The position numbers were made by a program, and so were the translations under genes. Positions 1-12,235 of a stretch of 64,000 bases of DNA are shown piece after piece. The DNA is from Notamacropus eugenii (Eukaryota; Chordata; Mammalia; Diprotodontia; Macropodidae): contig NC_092877.1 of assembly GCF_028372415.1 (NCBI RefSeq), forward strand, positions 212,900,116-212,964,115. Reading direction: 5' to 3'. The notes below the pieces were generated by a model that saw only the letters and a program-made list of their open reading frames with translations, ran no database searches and had not been told where the DNA came from. How positions within the stretch are numbered: position 1 is the first letter of the stretch; every line of letters begins with the position of its first letter.

Positions 1-314
1 CAGCCGTTTGTTCAGCTATTTCACAATTAATGAGAATCTACTTTGTCTGTAGGTTTGCTACCACAAAAAGTGCTGTTATGAATACTTAGTTATGTTGTGT
101 CTTTATTTTTCTTTATTTGACCTTGCACAGCAGTAGAATCTTTGGGCTAAAGATCATGAAAAGTACACTGTTTTAAAATAAGTCCAAGTTGCTTCCCCAA
201 AAGATTGAGTTTTCTAAATGGAAAATACATATATTTTTAAATATAATTAGTGAAAACAAACAAAAAGGCTGGAGATAGAAATAATGAATCTGGAATCATC
301 GATGCTGACATTCA

Positions 315-490
315 GTTACTCCAGTCAACCTCAGAGTGACCCTGGGCAAGTCACTTCACTCTGTTTGCCTGAGTTTCCTCATCTATAAAATGAGTTGAAG
401 AAGAAAATGGAAAAGCACTCCAGTATCATTGCCAAGAAAGTCCCAAATGGGGTCACAAAGAGTCAGGCATGACCGAATAAAGATATAGTA
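315..490 (+). repeat. MAR1-like SINE, 3' part
   Basis: The copy runs from the middle of the SINE (TGACCCTGGGCAAGTCAC, then CAGTTTCCTCATC-like text) to the family tail with CCAAATGGGGTCACAAAGAG. The tail resembles the BovB/RTE terminus seen in ruminant SINEs, which suggests RTE mobilisation. The tRNA-like head is missing or decayed. Confidence 0.75.
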
Positions 491-1750
491 TGATATGATA
501 AAGAACAAAAGCTAGTGAATCTCTCTCTTCAACCCTTTAAATTTATCTAAACTGGCCCTCAGGTGACAGACACATCATTTGCCAGATTGATGTTTTAAGT
601 CTTTCAAACTTTTTGAGATGTGCCCAAATTGGGCCTCTATTTGGCATGACCTTCAAGAACTACTGGCTTTCTCTATGGCCCAAAGAAGCATTGAAGTATA
701 GCTTTATTGGAAGCTGAATATGACCAAATGTGATTATGAAAATGACTGGTGGAAACCCAATTTTGCGTTGGCAGTGGGGCTATCCTGGCAGGAGTCCTAA
801 AGTTAAGGCAGCACCGAGGGGAGGAGCATAAACTTCCCATCTTTTCCTTTTGGTCCAAAGCAAAAGTATTTCATAGACCCATTAAACGTGGTATTTCAAA
901 AAAACCATGCAGTTGCTAAAAAGTGTTGCACCAGGAAATTCTTCAGATGCTCAGATGATAGTTTAAAAGCAAAAAAACTCCCCTGTGCTACCAATGTTTG
1001 TTTACAGTCCAGCTTTTATTATGAAAAGGCATAGTTGTCCATAGATGAGAGCTTGCATCTTGCTGGCGTGCTGTACCGGCTCCTTCTTTTCTGACACCAT
1101 CCAGAGCCTTGCCAGAAATAAAATTCAGCCAGCTCAGTTATTGTGATATTTTATCCCTGAATTAGTAGCAACAGTTTACTGTTGGTGGTGACTTCTGAAT
1201 TTTTTGGATTTTTGAGATGATTTCCACAGCATTTTCAAAACATTATTTTATCAGTAACCTTTGTAGACTAGCTTTGTAGTAAACAGGAAAATATTCAGTT
1301 ACAATGAATTATGTAAGTCATTGAAATTGTCTAGACGGTATTAGAGAGGCAACAGATGGATGAAGTTCTTAGAAATGAATAATAATTTTGCAACAGGACT
1401 CTGGACAGAGAATATCACCCTATCACCCCTAACCTCCTCTGTCCCAATAGTCATCTTTTCTCCTAAGCCCTTTAACCCTGAAAACACATCAAAATTTATG
1501 ATTTTTGCTAATGTTGTTTCTACTACTTTAGAAAGGGGGTACAATTTCAACTTTACCCTCAATTTTCAAATTTCTTTCTTATTATTCTGCGCATTAGATG
1601 TGGTTTTAATGGATAAAAACTACTGTTTCTGACATAGTAAATGGAAGCTGTAACTGCTGAGGTCTGTTGCTATGACAAACAGGCTTTATATAGAATGCTA
1701 GAAATCGGTATTGATTGTCAGAATGACTGAAGTAACCAGAACATGGTTTA
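491..1750. other. unassigned stretch
   Basis: I recognise no gene, RNA or repeat here. Open frames are short (61-90 codons), overlap on opposite strands and match nothing I know. Bases 1-314 are equally featureless. Confidence 0.5.
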
Positions 1751-1754
1751 ATCA

Positions 1755-2115
1755 TGAAGTCTCTGAGCTGCAAGGAACTTTAGAGTTCATCTAGCCAGGG
1801 ATTTTTGGTGATTTTATAATTAGATTCTTTGTAATGCTATGTATTTTACTTTATACATTTAAAAGCATTATTCTAAGACGTAGGGCCATAGGTTTCAATA
1901 GATTACCAAAAGAGTCTATGCCACAAAAAACAGGTGAGGAAACTTTCACAGTCAAATCCCCTCCGAATTGTACAAATGGGAAAAATGAAACCTATATTGG
2001 TGAAGTGATTTCTCTATAGGCACACAGCCAGGAAAAAAGGCAAAACTAAGGCTCCCTTGTGCCACAATCTCAGGTGCCTTGACTACCAGGCAAATGCCCT
2101 TTCACTGAATCATAC
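1755..2115 (-). repeat. MIR/Ther1-type SINE, interrupted
   Basis: The outer parts (GAGCTGCAAGGAACTTTAGAG at the left, then GGTGAGGAAACT and CACACAGCCAGGA at the right) follow the reverse complement of the MIR/Ther1 group. The middle is displaced by a hAT-like segment at about 1805-1930, so the SINE is the older element. Confidence 0.55.
1805..1930. mobile_element. hAT/Charlie-type MITE fragment, probable
   Basis: The text TTGTAATGCTATGTATTTTA, ATACATTTAAAAGCATTATTCT and GGGCCATAGG matches an ancient therian non-autonomous hAT-type repeat as I remember it. It sits inside a MIR-type SINE. I cannot see a clear 8-base duplication, and the subfamily is not assigned. Confidence 0.45.
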
Positions 2116-2589
2116 CAGCTTTCATACTATACATGGTAAAAAAAATGAAAGGGCATTAAGGAAATGTCATGTTTTGGTATTTAGGGGAAGGAATTTGGAT
2201 TGGGGGTGGAAAAGGTAGCAAGAAAGGCAAAGAAGCGATTAAATAACAAGGTAGTAGTCAAGTACCTAATATGTGTGAAACACTGTTCTAAGTGCAGTGG
2301 CTACCACAAGGAATAACGCTGAAAGTAAGTCACATCAGAGGAATAGAAGTTTACCTTGGTCTGGGAGCTCAGGCTTGATGGAAGAGATAGTATTTGAATG
2401 GGATCTTGAACAATGACTCCCAGCCTGAACCTGCTCTTCCTGTCCCTTTCCATCCACCCCAGCTAAAACCTTTCCTCTGAGATTACCTTCCATCCTCTCT
2501 ATCTTTCTGTCTCTGTCTCTCTGTCTGTCTCCTGGTCTTTCACTCTCTCTTTTGTTTGTACCCGGTGATTTACATGGTGTCTCCCTCCA

Positions 2590-2725
2590 TTTGAAAGTGA
2601 GCTGCTCAAAAAGCATAGACTGCCTTTCTTTTGCATCCCCTACTTTTAGCACAGTGCCTAGCACGTAGGCACATTTCATAAATTTGAATACTAAGGGACT
2701 GACTGACTGATTGAGTACAGCTGAT
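2590..2725 (+). repeat. L2 LINE 3' end
   Basis: The segment carries AGCACAGTGCCTAGCAC and ends in GACTGACTGACTGA, the standard L2 3' UTR and terminus. It is preceded by a pyrimidine-rich CTCTGT stretch at about 2498-2550. A 131-codon antisense frame across this region is a by-product of the repeat. Confidence 0.7.
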
Positions 2726-2749
2726 GTCATTCCAAGTTAGGAAAATGGC

Positions 2750-2990
2750 ATAATGAAAGGAAAGAAAGTAGAATGTATGTTTGGAAGATAGTACATAGAT
2801 TTGTTTGACTGGAGAGGAGAGTTAAAGCCTGAGGTTGCGGGGAGGAATGGGGTGGGTAGGTCAAGTTTAGAGAGAAAGATTGGGGCTAAATTGTAGAAGT
2901 CTAGAAAGTCTGGCATTGGTCCTACTTTTCTATAAAGTTACTGAAGGAATAAATGTGATTCTTTAGGAAAAATCATTCCATATTAATAAG
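2750..2990 (-). repeat. possible L2 LINE fragment
   Basis: Text around GGCTAAATTGTAGAAGTC and TAGAAAGTCTGGCA weakly follows the reverse complement of L2 ORF2/3' UTR. The match is poor enough that it may be chance. Confidence 0.25.
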
Positions 2991-3224
2991 CCTATCTATT
3001 TCAAAGTTCATATGACCCTTTAAAGGTACACAAGGATTATAACGATGAAAGGAGAATCTCATGGGCAACCTCATTAGTTTTCTCTTCCTAATGAGTATCC
3101 AGTTGGGCTCAAACAGGGTAGTCACCAAAAGTCTTGGTATGACTCATTTAGCATTGCTATGTTGCTTTGAATTATGATGTTTAGACTCTACAGTTTCTGG
3201 CATCATTAAGTGGAAGCTGATTTT

Positions 3225-3320
3225 CTCTTTCATAAATGTATATGTACATATATATGCACACATAAATTATAAAATTAACATGTAATATGTGCATATGTGT
3301 GTATATGTAAGGGAATATAT
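3225..3320. repeat. TA/TG-rich simple repeat
   Basis: Alternating ATGTATATGTACATATATAT text, about 95 bases. The following 3321-4145 shows no recognisable feature. Confidence 0.7.
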
Positions 3321-4149
3321 CTACTGTATTGCTGCACCTATGTAGGTTATGTATGTCTATATGGGTCTGTCTAGATGTGGCTCTCAGGGAAGCAAGAATA
3401 GATAATTCTAGAATTTCCCCTCCCCATCCTTCTCCAAGGGAGAATTCGATTCCAATTTCTACCAGGAGGGGAAGAAAGAGGTTAGAGTCAGAGGCTAGCC
3501 ACTCTTTTCTCTTCAGTGAGAGAGTGTACTGGGCTAGAACTATCTTTCTACTACGTTAAATATTGTTAGTCTAGGGGACATCAAGCTGTGCTCTCCATCA
3601 TGATCCCTAAACAGAGAAGGTGTATCTCATGTTAAACATTCAGGTCTTGACAATCTTCCCACCAAAGGCAAGTTCTATAATAAACATATACAGTAAGTGA
3701 CTAAAATGAAAATAGAAAATTTGTCCAAATCACTAGGAAAACAGAAATCAGAGAAGGTCAACATAAGAATATATCCCAGACAAATATAAATAATAAAATA
3801 TAAGAATATATCCTAGACAAAACACAAAAGGGACTGAACTCTTCCTTTGGGAGCTCAACCAAGAGAGTCCCGAATCTCACTTCAAAGAGGAACGTGGCTT
3901 CAGTGTTAACTCCTCTACATGTCAGCTTCTTCCCAGAATCTTTCTCTCCATTTAGGAACCTGAAGAGAGTCTGGAACCACATCTTCTCTCTCTGAGCCAG
4001 AAATTAGAAGATCAGGACCTCTCTTTCTATGACTCAACAAATCTGTCCCTCAGAGACTCAGAACACAAAGCAATCAATCTCTACCAATGAGAAAAGTCTT
4101 CTGCAAATGTGATTTAAGCTAACCATAAAAATACACAAACAAGTACACA

Positions 4150-4275
4150 TATGTGGCCTGGGGCACTGAGAGGATAGGTAACTTGCCACACAGCCAATAT
4201 GCGTCAGAGGTGATATTTGAATCTGTCTTGCTGTCTATGAGGTTGGCTCTTTATTCACTGCCACACTGCTCTTGT
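4150..4275 (-). repeat. MIR-type SINE fragment
   Basis: GGTAACTTGCCACACAGCC and ATATTTGAATCTG follow the reverse complement of the conserved MIR core. The copy is old and truncated. Confidence 0.5.
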
Positions 4276-4594
4276 CACCCCCACACATCTCTTAATATCA
4301 CCCTTTTGATTCTTCTAACTGTAAATCTTATATTCTTTTCCACTATGCTTCCTTCTTGGGCCATATCTATGAGGTAGAATCTCTTTTACATGTAAGATCA
4401 AATGAATTCTCATACCTTGGAATTGGAAGGAAAGTTCCTTCCCCAGAATATTTCACAAACATGAAAGAAAAGTATTCTTTGGTTCCTATAGTTCATTACC
4501 TTTACCCCTTGATCTTGCTTTGTTGGAACTAGTTGCACAACCCAAAACAGTTGCGTCAGAGAAAAATAATGTATTAGGTTTGGGTGGGGGTGGA

Positions 4595-4690
4595 GGGGTG
4601 TCCATGGATTCTCTCCCTGGCTAGCTCCATGGTCTTAGGCAAATGACTTTGCCTCTCTCTGTCTCTTCTTTCACTGTAGGCAAGTAAGAT
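4595..4690 (+). repeat. MIR-type SINE fragment
   Basis: CTGGCTAGCTCCATGGTCTTAGGCAAATGACTT follows the sense MIR core at low identity. Confidence 0.4.
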
Positions 4691-5725
4691 TTCCACTGTT
4701 ATGCTAGCTTTCATTCTGCATGTGGAAAATGGAGAGGTCATTGAAAAATTTTATTTGATTATTTTTGATGTTAAAATCACAACAATAACAATGGTTTATC
4801 ATCATCTCCCTTATAGTTCTAATGTGTACAGAGGGTAAAGGTTGGGAATCTAGAAGAATACTATCCTAATCTGCCTATCCCCTAGGATTATTTAAATGCG
4901 AAGTCTTGAAAAGTACACAGGACCATAAAAATGCCCGATGTTTTTATATATTTTGTCATAACTACCCTTATTGATTATGAAACTACTATTAGTCATCAGA
5001 GAAAATAGCATGAACTCCATCTTCAAAGTGAAAATGATATGAGAACATTCACACAAACATATACACACACCCATTTTCTTGTAGATTGAAGCCTGACCTC
5101 TGGCCCTACCCAAAGTGGAATTCCAACTGGTTCCTTATGTACTTTTTGTAGATCAAATGCTTTACCTACATTTCACAGGGTAAGAAAAGCTATCTCAGGA
5201 TAGATGGCAAAACTGTTACTTTCCCCTTTGTAACTCTAAAACTGGGATGCTTTCCTGCAGTCATTAAACTCTCCTTCTAGCAAAAAGACATTTGAATCTC
5301 TTTTGTCTGTGGGATGATAGGAATACTGCCTCTATCTTTACCTTTTGTACAAAATCTCAGTCTTTGTTCATTGCCTGGCAACATGGTTCCTCCCACTGTT
5401 GAACATACTTCCCTTGCTCCTCCTGTGTGTACATGACCAAAATGGAGACAACATGACTGTGACCATCATCTCCTTCATTTCTCCCCTCTTGATGGTCTGT
5501 ACATAGCAGACAGCTGTTTTATTTCCTACTAATGTCTGATTCTTTCTCAAGTGGTTTTTTTAAAGTGTTCCCAGAAGCTGTGACACATTTCATTTTATTT
5601 GAAAGGAGGTTACAGCATCACTGTGAACAGAACGAAGCAGTAACTTGAAATGAAAAGGTGTTTTGTCAGACTTTTCCGTGGTAATAGAGAGAGGTGTTGG
5701 AGCCAGGTGTTTCGTTTCTCCATTA
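4691..5725. other. unassigned stretch
   Basis: Nothing recognised. The longest open frames (60-73 codons) are on the - strand and match no known family. Confidence 0.5.
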
Positions 5726-5729
5726 ACAT

Positions 5730-5985
5730 TTGCTGTTGTTGCTCAGTCATTTCTGACTCTTTGTGACCCCATTTGGGGTTTTCTTGCCAAAGATACTGGA
5801 GTGGTTTGGCATTTCCTTCTCCAGCTCATTTTGCAGATGAAAAAACTGAGGCAAACAGGGTGAAGTGACTTGACCAGGGTCACACAGCTAATAAGTATGA
5901 GGCCAGGTCTGAATTCATGAACATAAGTCTTCCTGAATCCAAGACCTGAGCTCTAGCTACTGCCCAACCTGTCTGCCCAGATAGA
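5730..5985 (-). repeat. MAR1-like SINE, near full length
   Basis: Read on the - strand it has a tRNA-derived head, the core with a GTGTGACCCTGG-like segment, then the GAGAAGGAAATGCCAAACCA-like block and the RTE-like tail. The tail meets the left boundary near 5730. It lies head-to-head with the fragment at 6035-6176. Confidence 0.8.
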
Positions 5986-6034
5986 AACATAGCTACTGTC
6001 TTCCTACTTGAAGGCTTTATAGTTTTTTTTCTAT

Positions 6035-6176
6035 TAATACAGTTTGCCTCAGTTTTCTCATCTGTACAATGAGCTGGAGAAGGAAATGGCAAACTACTCC
6101 AGTATCTTTGCCAAGAAAACCCCCAATGGGGTCACGAAGAGTCAGAAATGACTGAAGCAACTGAACAGTAACAAAT
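6035..6176 (+). repeat. MAR1-like SINE, 3' half
   Basis: Starts at GTTTGCCTCAGTTTTCTCAT and runs through GGAGAAGGAAATGGC to the AATGGGGTCACGAAGAGTCA tail. The head and core are absent. It is opposite in orientation to the SINE about 50 bases upstream. Confidence 0.8.
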
Positions 6177-7080
6177 CTAACTAGGTTCAGAGAATCTTCT
6201 CACCGTATCAACCACAGGTAATCAAATTTGCCAGCACAACAACTCTTAAAGGCTTTCTACTAAGCCCCAGAGGGTTTGTGGTCTGTGACAATGAAGAGAG
6301 TAGACCCATCCACAAAATCCTAGACTTTTGAGGTGTGGAAATGTTAAAAGGCTAGCCATGTAAAAAATAGCACTACTTCTATGTATGATCTCAGCGATGT
6401 GGGTATTCCCCCAAATGACACAGATAGCAAAGCATCCAGATCCCTAAAATACTCTTCGTCACTCACATACTCACCCTATTGCAACCATGAGAACATTTAC
6501 AAGAAAACAAGTGGATGAAGTCAATTACCATGGAAGGGTATGATGCTGACTGGCTCACAGGATAAAGTTCAACCATCTTGATCTCACCAAACCCATCATC
6601 AAACCCACTGAGCCCGGCATTTAGTAGCTCTCAAATATCAATCTTCAGGGGACACCATTCAGTCCTTATGACCACAGAAATTGATGCTAACTATATTATC
6701 TTATGAAAAATTTCTGAAAGTACCCTGTGCACCAAAGTGATTCTCAAAGGCCAGATGAAACTGTTGTCATTCCTACTGCCCATGTCATGTCCTTTCTTCC
6801 ACTGTTGGTAATTACTTGGGCAAGAGTCAAATTGTGATTACCCAGAAATGTGGCCAGATAACTTTCAATGTTTCATTCCTGTGTCTAGAGCTAAATTATT
6901 ACAGCTGTCTCTCCTTTATTTCCCCAGCCAGCCTATGTGCAAAGTACTAAATATATACTTTGAACTCAGCCATAAAATTTTTTCTCTGGGTGTTCGAATA
7001 TAATTTTTGTTTTTCTAGAGCAAGCTCTGACCAACCCCACCCCTGCCAAAAAATTTTAGTAAGGACTCTCAAGAAATTGT
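6177..7080. other. unassigned stretch
   Basis: No repeat family or gene recognised, and no long open frame on either strand. Confidence 0.5.
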
Positions 7081-7082
7081 TT

Positions 7083-7165
7083 ATAGATATAGATGTATAT
7101 ATATACATATACATATAGATGTATATACTTTATGTATATACACTTGTATTTATATATGTATTCAC
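7083..7165. repeat. TA-rich simple repeat
   Basis: Runs of TATATA with GATGTATATA units. Bases 7166-7550 hold nothing I can name. Confidence 0.7.
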
Positions 7166-7554
7166 CTACATCATAGGATCACAGCACCTGGTACCCATGA
7201 ATGTAGTTTGCTCTGACTAGAAAGACTAACGTTTTGAAGGGTTCTGGCTGATAATAATTGCTCTAATACTTTTATGGATTTGTGAGTATCCCCTCTTGTG
7301 ATGAAGCTTTTCAACACCTTTTCATCCTGTGGGTCTCACCTATGTTCCCCTATTATTTTTCTAGAGGATACCACAGTGTAATGCTTTTTTATAATTTAGA
7401 CTTTTCAAGATGTTTTATGTTTGTAAATTATTTTATTTTGCTTCAGAATTCTATTTCCCTATTATTTTTCCTTTGTTTCAGGGGTTGCTAAGGCTGAAGG
7501 ATCAGTCACCAAGAAGGCAGTCTGCTGCTGATATCTCTCTATCCCTATTAGAAT

Positions 7555-8430
7555 TGTTCTTGGCAAACAAAACTATGTATAGTCATATAAAAATGCTGTG
7601 AATCTCTATAGTGCAGATCAATGCAAATTAAAAAGACTCCAAGGTACCACCTCCTTCCTATTGGAGTAGTTAATATGACAAAACAAGAAAATGATAAATA
7701 TTAGAGAAGATGTGGGAAAAGTGGAACACTAATGCACCGTTGGTGAAGTTGTGAACTGATCTAAATATTCTAGAGAGCAATTTGGAACTATGCCCAAAGG
7801 ACTAAAAGACTGCATACCCTATGATGCAGCAATGCCACTGCTACTGTGGCCCATAGGCATCCATAAAAAGGGGGAAAGGATCTATTTGTACAAAAATATT
7901 TATAGCAGCTCTTTTTGTCATGGCTAAGAAATGGAAATCAAAGGCTAAACAAACTGTGGTATACATTTTAATGGAATATTATTGTTCTATAAGAGATGAG
8001 AAGCAGGATGATTTCAGAAAAACCTGGAAAGACTTGCATGAACTGATGCAAAGTGAAGCGAACAGAACCAGGAGAATGCTGTACACAGCAACGGCAATAT
8101 TGTTTGATGAAGAACTGTGAATGACTTAGCTTTCCAAAGGACTAATGATATAGCATACTATCTACTTCCAGAGAAAGAACTGATTGATTGAATACAAACT
8201 GAAGCATCTATTTTTCACCTTCTTTCATTTTTTTTCTTTTATTTGAGTCTTCTTGTACAAAATGACTAACACAGAAATGTTTTACATAATTGCGCATGTA
8301 TAACTGATACCTGACTGCTTGCTGTCTCAGGGCAGGGCAAGGGGAGAAAGCAGTTAAGCCTAGATGGATTTTGTCTCAGGATACTGAAAAAACTGGTAAA
8401 TGTAAATTTTAAACCAATATTGGCGGTCTT
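7555..8430 (+). mobile_element. L1 LINE 3' end, 5' truncated
   Basis: Begins in the last part of ORF2 (GCAAATTAAAAAGACTCCAAGG, GGTACCACCTCC) and runs through a 3' coding and UTR block. An open stretch at 7920-8120 encodes FRKTWKDLHELMQSEANRTR-like peptide, which I recognise from marsupial L1. The 3' part includes AACTGATACCTGACTGCTTG and a G-rich run, typical of the L1 3' UTR. Many substitutions and small gaps suggest an old copy. There is no clear A tail. Confidence 0.8.
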
Positions 8431-8479
8431 GGATGATTTGGGCACAATGGATAAAGTGCTATAAAGATGGAGAGAGACA

Positions 8480-8985
8480 TATGCTCTGGTTTTCCAAAGG
8501 GAGAAGATGAATTCTGTAAACTAATTCTGTAAAGCCTAATGACATTCTAACAAAAAAAGCTGATGAATTCCAGAAGAGAATTCTGTTTTGTTATAAAGGA
8601 CAGTGGCAGTCACGAAAACACTAACAAATAAAACAAATCACCTCAGACGAAATTCATGTCGTTTATTTTGACAATCACTATATTTGTAGATCAGGAAAAT
8701 GTTATAGATTTATTATGAAAACTAAATTTCATCAAGAAGACAAATCACTCACAATTACATTGTATTCATAATAGAGAATTACATGATTGATGATAGCTCA
8801 ATTCAATGTGTTCATAACTGATTAAGCAAACGCATGTGAGTGCTGATTAATGGTAAATGCCACTCTTGAGGGAGGTCTCTAGTGTCATGCCACAGAACTC
8901 TACGCAAGACTCTTCTGTTAAACTATTTTATCAATGTCTCTCATGAAGACATAAAGGACATTATTTTCTGGCCTTGAAGCTAGAA
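8480..8985 (+). mobile_element. CR1/L3 LINE reverse-transcriptase fragment
   Basis: The order of motifs matches the CR1/L3 reverse-transcriptase region: TTTTGACAATCACTATATTT, GTAGATCAGGAAAATGTT, TGTGTTCATAACTGATTAAG, GTGCTGATTAATGG and GGGAGGTCTCTAGTG, the last just before the usual GSVLGP block. Frames are broken throughout. It lies between two L1 pieces of the same orientation. Confidence 0.65.
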
Positions 8986-8989
8986 GGGA

Positions 8990-10305
8990 AAGCTAATATG
9001 TTGATAAAAAAATAATCATAATAGTTAAGATTAAATGGAATTCTAGAAATCATTCCAATCATACTCCTTGGTTAACATATAAGGAAACAAATACATAAAG
9101 TTAAAATGATACACTCCAGACAAACCCTTTACAAGTAACATTAGAAGGAAAGCAGAATAGTGCGAAATAATTTTTACATCAACTGTCTCTGATGAAGGCC
9201 TCACTTATCAAATACAAAGAGAACTGAGTCAGATATATAACACCTGATATGTATTATATAATATATAGTAATAATACAAGTCATTCCCCAAATGCTAAAT
9301 GGTCAAAGGATATAAACAGGTAGTTTTCAGATGAAGAAACCAGAGCTATCTATAGTCATACAAAGAAATGCTCTAAATCACTATTAATTAGAGAAATGCA
9401 AATTAAAATGACTCTGAGGTACCACCTCACTCCCATCAGATTGGCTAATATAGAAAAGTAAAATGATAAATATTGAAGAGGCTGTAGGAAAATTGGGACA
9501 CTAATGCATTGTTGGTGGAGTTATAAACTGAACCAATCATCCTGAAGAACAAAGCATTGGAAATTGAGGGGATGCCCATGAATTGGGGAATGACTGAACA
9601 AGTTTGGCATAAAAATATGATGGAATACTACTGTGCTATAAGAATTGATGAGCAGGCAGATTTCAGAAAAACCTGGAAAGATTTATATGAAGTCATGTAA
9701 AGTGATTAGAACCAGGAGAACATTGCACGTAGTAACAGCAACATTATGCTGTTGGTCACCACCAACTGTGATTCACTTAGCTCTTCTTAACAATACAATG
9801 ATCCAAGATCATTCCAAAAGACTCATGATGAAAAGTGTTGTCAGCATCCAGAGAAAGTACCTATGGAGTGTGAATGCAGATCAAAGCATACTATTTTCAT
9901 TTTCTTTATTTTTTCATTTTTTTCCTTTCGCAAACTATATATATTTTTTCTTTTTGCAAATAATTTCTTCTTTCACAACATGACTAATATGGAAAGAGGC
10001 TTTCCATAGTTTCATATATATAGATATCATTTTTTGTTTCATATACACACATATATACTTCATATATACATACACATATGGACATATGTGTATGTATATA
10101 CATACATAAATAAACACACATACATATATAACACATATAAAATTTCTCACTGTCTTAGGACGAGGAGACAGAAGGGAGGGGGGAGAAAATTTGGAACTCA
10201 AAAGTTTATTAAAAATAAGTTTAGTACTATCTTTACACGTAATTGGAAAAAATAAAATACTATTTAAAAATTTAAAAAAAAGAGAAAAAATAAAAAATAA
10301 AGTGA
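8990..10305 (+). mobile_element. L1 LINE 3' end with A-rich tail
   Basis: The left part (ACATTAGAAGGAAAGCAGAA, CTGATGAAGGCCTCACTTAT) is ORF2 3' text. It continues through GGATGCCCATGAATTGGGGA, TTTCAGAAAAACCTGGAAAG and ACCAGGAGAACATTGCACG to the 3' UTR, and ends in an A-rich run at about 10250-10305. The copy is 5' truncated and broken. A TA/CA simple repeat has grown inside the 3' UTR. Confidence 0.8.
10022..10135. repeat. TA/CA simple repeat inside L1 3' UTR
   Basis: CATATACACACATATATACT-type units. Open frames of 73-88 codons across it, on both strands, are low-complexity artefacts. Confidence 0.75.
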
Positions 10306-10669
10306 TGTACTAAAGGAATTGATCTTCAAAAATATATCAGAAGACTGGGACAATGGATCCAATGTCATAAAATGAAATTGAACAATTTAACAATTTAAAA
10401 TTTCATTCCCTGGGATTAAAATTTTTTTTGCTGTCTTTTGTTTGTGTTACTTAGATCACTACCTGGTTCCCTTATATATACCCTCCCCTCAAAAACCTCT
10501 TTGTCTCTCTCTCTTTCTCTGCCTCTATCCCTCTCAAAGAAAGCTATGCAAAATCAACCATATCTGACAGCACAGCATATGCAACTTTCCTCACCCTTCC
10601 GACTTAAAAAAATGCACAAATATGGCATGAGAAATTAGTGGAAAGGTATCAGTTTGTTTTAAAACAAAA

Positions 10670-11140
10670 AGACCAGCATTTGGTGAATGACTGAAAAAAT
10701 TATGACATATGAATGGGATAGAATACTAGTATGCTGTCAGCAATGATAAAGGCAGTAGTTTCGGAGAAACCTGGGAAGGCTTGTATGAAATAAAGTGAGC
10801 AACATCAGCACAACAATTTATATAATAATAACATAGTGAATACATACAACTTAGAAAGACTTAAGAACTCTCATCAATGAATTGACCAACTGCAATTTCT
10901 TAGGACCAACATGGAGTGTGCTGCAACCTGTTAAGCAGAGAAGTGGTGGATTCAGGTGTATATTAAAATATACATTATTTTTCACATGATCAATGAGGGA
11001 ACTTGGTTTGCTTGACTATGCATATTATTTAGTAATGGGGTTTTTTCTTTCTCTTTCATAAGGTAGGGAGAAGAAAGGAGTTAGGGAGAAAAGGAATCTT
11101 TTTTTTCACTTAAAAATTAGCTTTTAAAAAGGAGGAAAAG
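10670..11140 (+). mobile_element. older L1 LINE 3' end
   Basis: GGTGAATGACTGAAAAAATT, GTTTCGGAGAAACCTGGGAAGG and CAACATGGAGTGTG follow the same L1 3' block as the copies at 7555 and 8990, but with lower identity, so it is an earlier insertion. It ends in a G-rich then A-rich 3' UTR. Confidence 0.6.
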
Positions 11141-12055
11141 ATCTGAGTATTTTTAAAAGACTGAAAGCTTCCTATGAATTGACAATGTTACCTGGCAGCA
11201 AAATAACTAATTGAAGTATAATGTTGAAATTATGCATTTGGATAGAAAACCTACAGTGCTGATGTATCAGTATATACAACTTGCACTGACACCTCAAATG
11301 CACAGTGAGTTATGGAGGGGAAACTGTACCATTACTTGAATGAAGAGGGAAGAATGAACAAGTGTGAATGTTTTATGATCTAACTCATTGGAGGGAGTAC
11401 CCATAATGACGAAATGATCAATCCAAACAAGGGAGATAATTTTCCAATTATATTTTGTCCTGGTCAACCTCCTCCCCGCCTCAAAATGGTTTTCCATCCT
11501 GGCTGACATGTTAAGAAAGACATTGGCAAGCTGAGGCACATAAGAGGAGTTCACCAGTTAGGGTGCTAAGAGTCCATGTCATAGCAGGGCTTTTTAAGGG
11601 AACAAGAATTATTTTGACCAGAGAAGTAAAAGCTCAGTAGAGGCATGAATGCTATGTAGTTTGTCACATGAAGAAATCATTATATTTATTTTGCTTGGCC
11701 CCAAAGAAGACAGTTAAGACAAGTGAATGAAATCACATATTATATCAAAATATATTTGTGCTAAGTTAGAACTTACTCATAATTAGAACTATCTAGTGTT
11801 GGTCCTGGGTTCCTTATCAGTGAATGTATTCAAAGTATGATCAATTTCTGATGATGCTGAAAGCATCATGACTTCTCATGTCTTTTCCAGCTCAGATGTG
11901 ATAATATGATAATTTACTGGTTCTGTGTATCAAAGTATTATCATATACTTGGCGTTACTTTTTTTCCAGGCTGTTTCATAGAAATGTCATTCTCTGTTGG
12001 TCATGAGAAAACAAAATTTGGTCACAGCACCTCATATATTTTGGAACCACTTTGA
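11141..12055. other. unassigned stretch
   Basis: No gene or repeat recognised. An 86-codon antisense frame at 11294-11554 matches nothing I know. Confidence 0.45.
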
Positions 12056-12059
12056 ATCA

Positions 12060-12235
12060 ATTAGGGAGTCAATCAACAAGCATTTATTATAGCAAGGCAA
12101 AAATGAAAGTCTCTACTTTTGTTTCCTTTAAAGAGTTTACCATGTATTATTGGAAATACCATGTGCACTTGTAATTATGTAAAAAGGTGTAAAAAATAAA
12201 TAATAAATAATTTAAGGGGGAACCCCAGGAGGGGG
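12060..12235 (-). repeat. L2 LINE 3' end
   Basis: AATCAACAAGCATTTATTAT at the left is the reverse complement of the L2 terminus. The L2 3' UTR follows. Confidence 0.6.

Noticed and set aside
2335-2730. 131-codon - strand frame
   Set aside because: It runs across an antisense L2 3' end and a CTCTGT simple repeat (seen as the RDRDRK-type segment).
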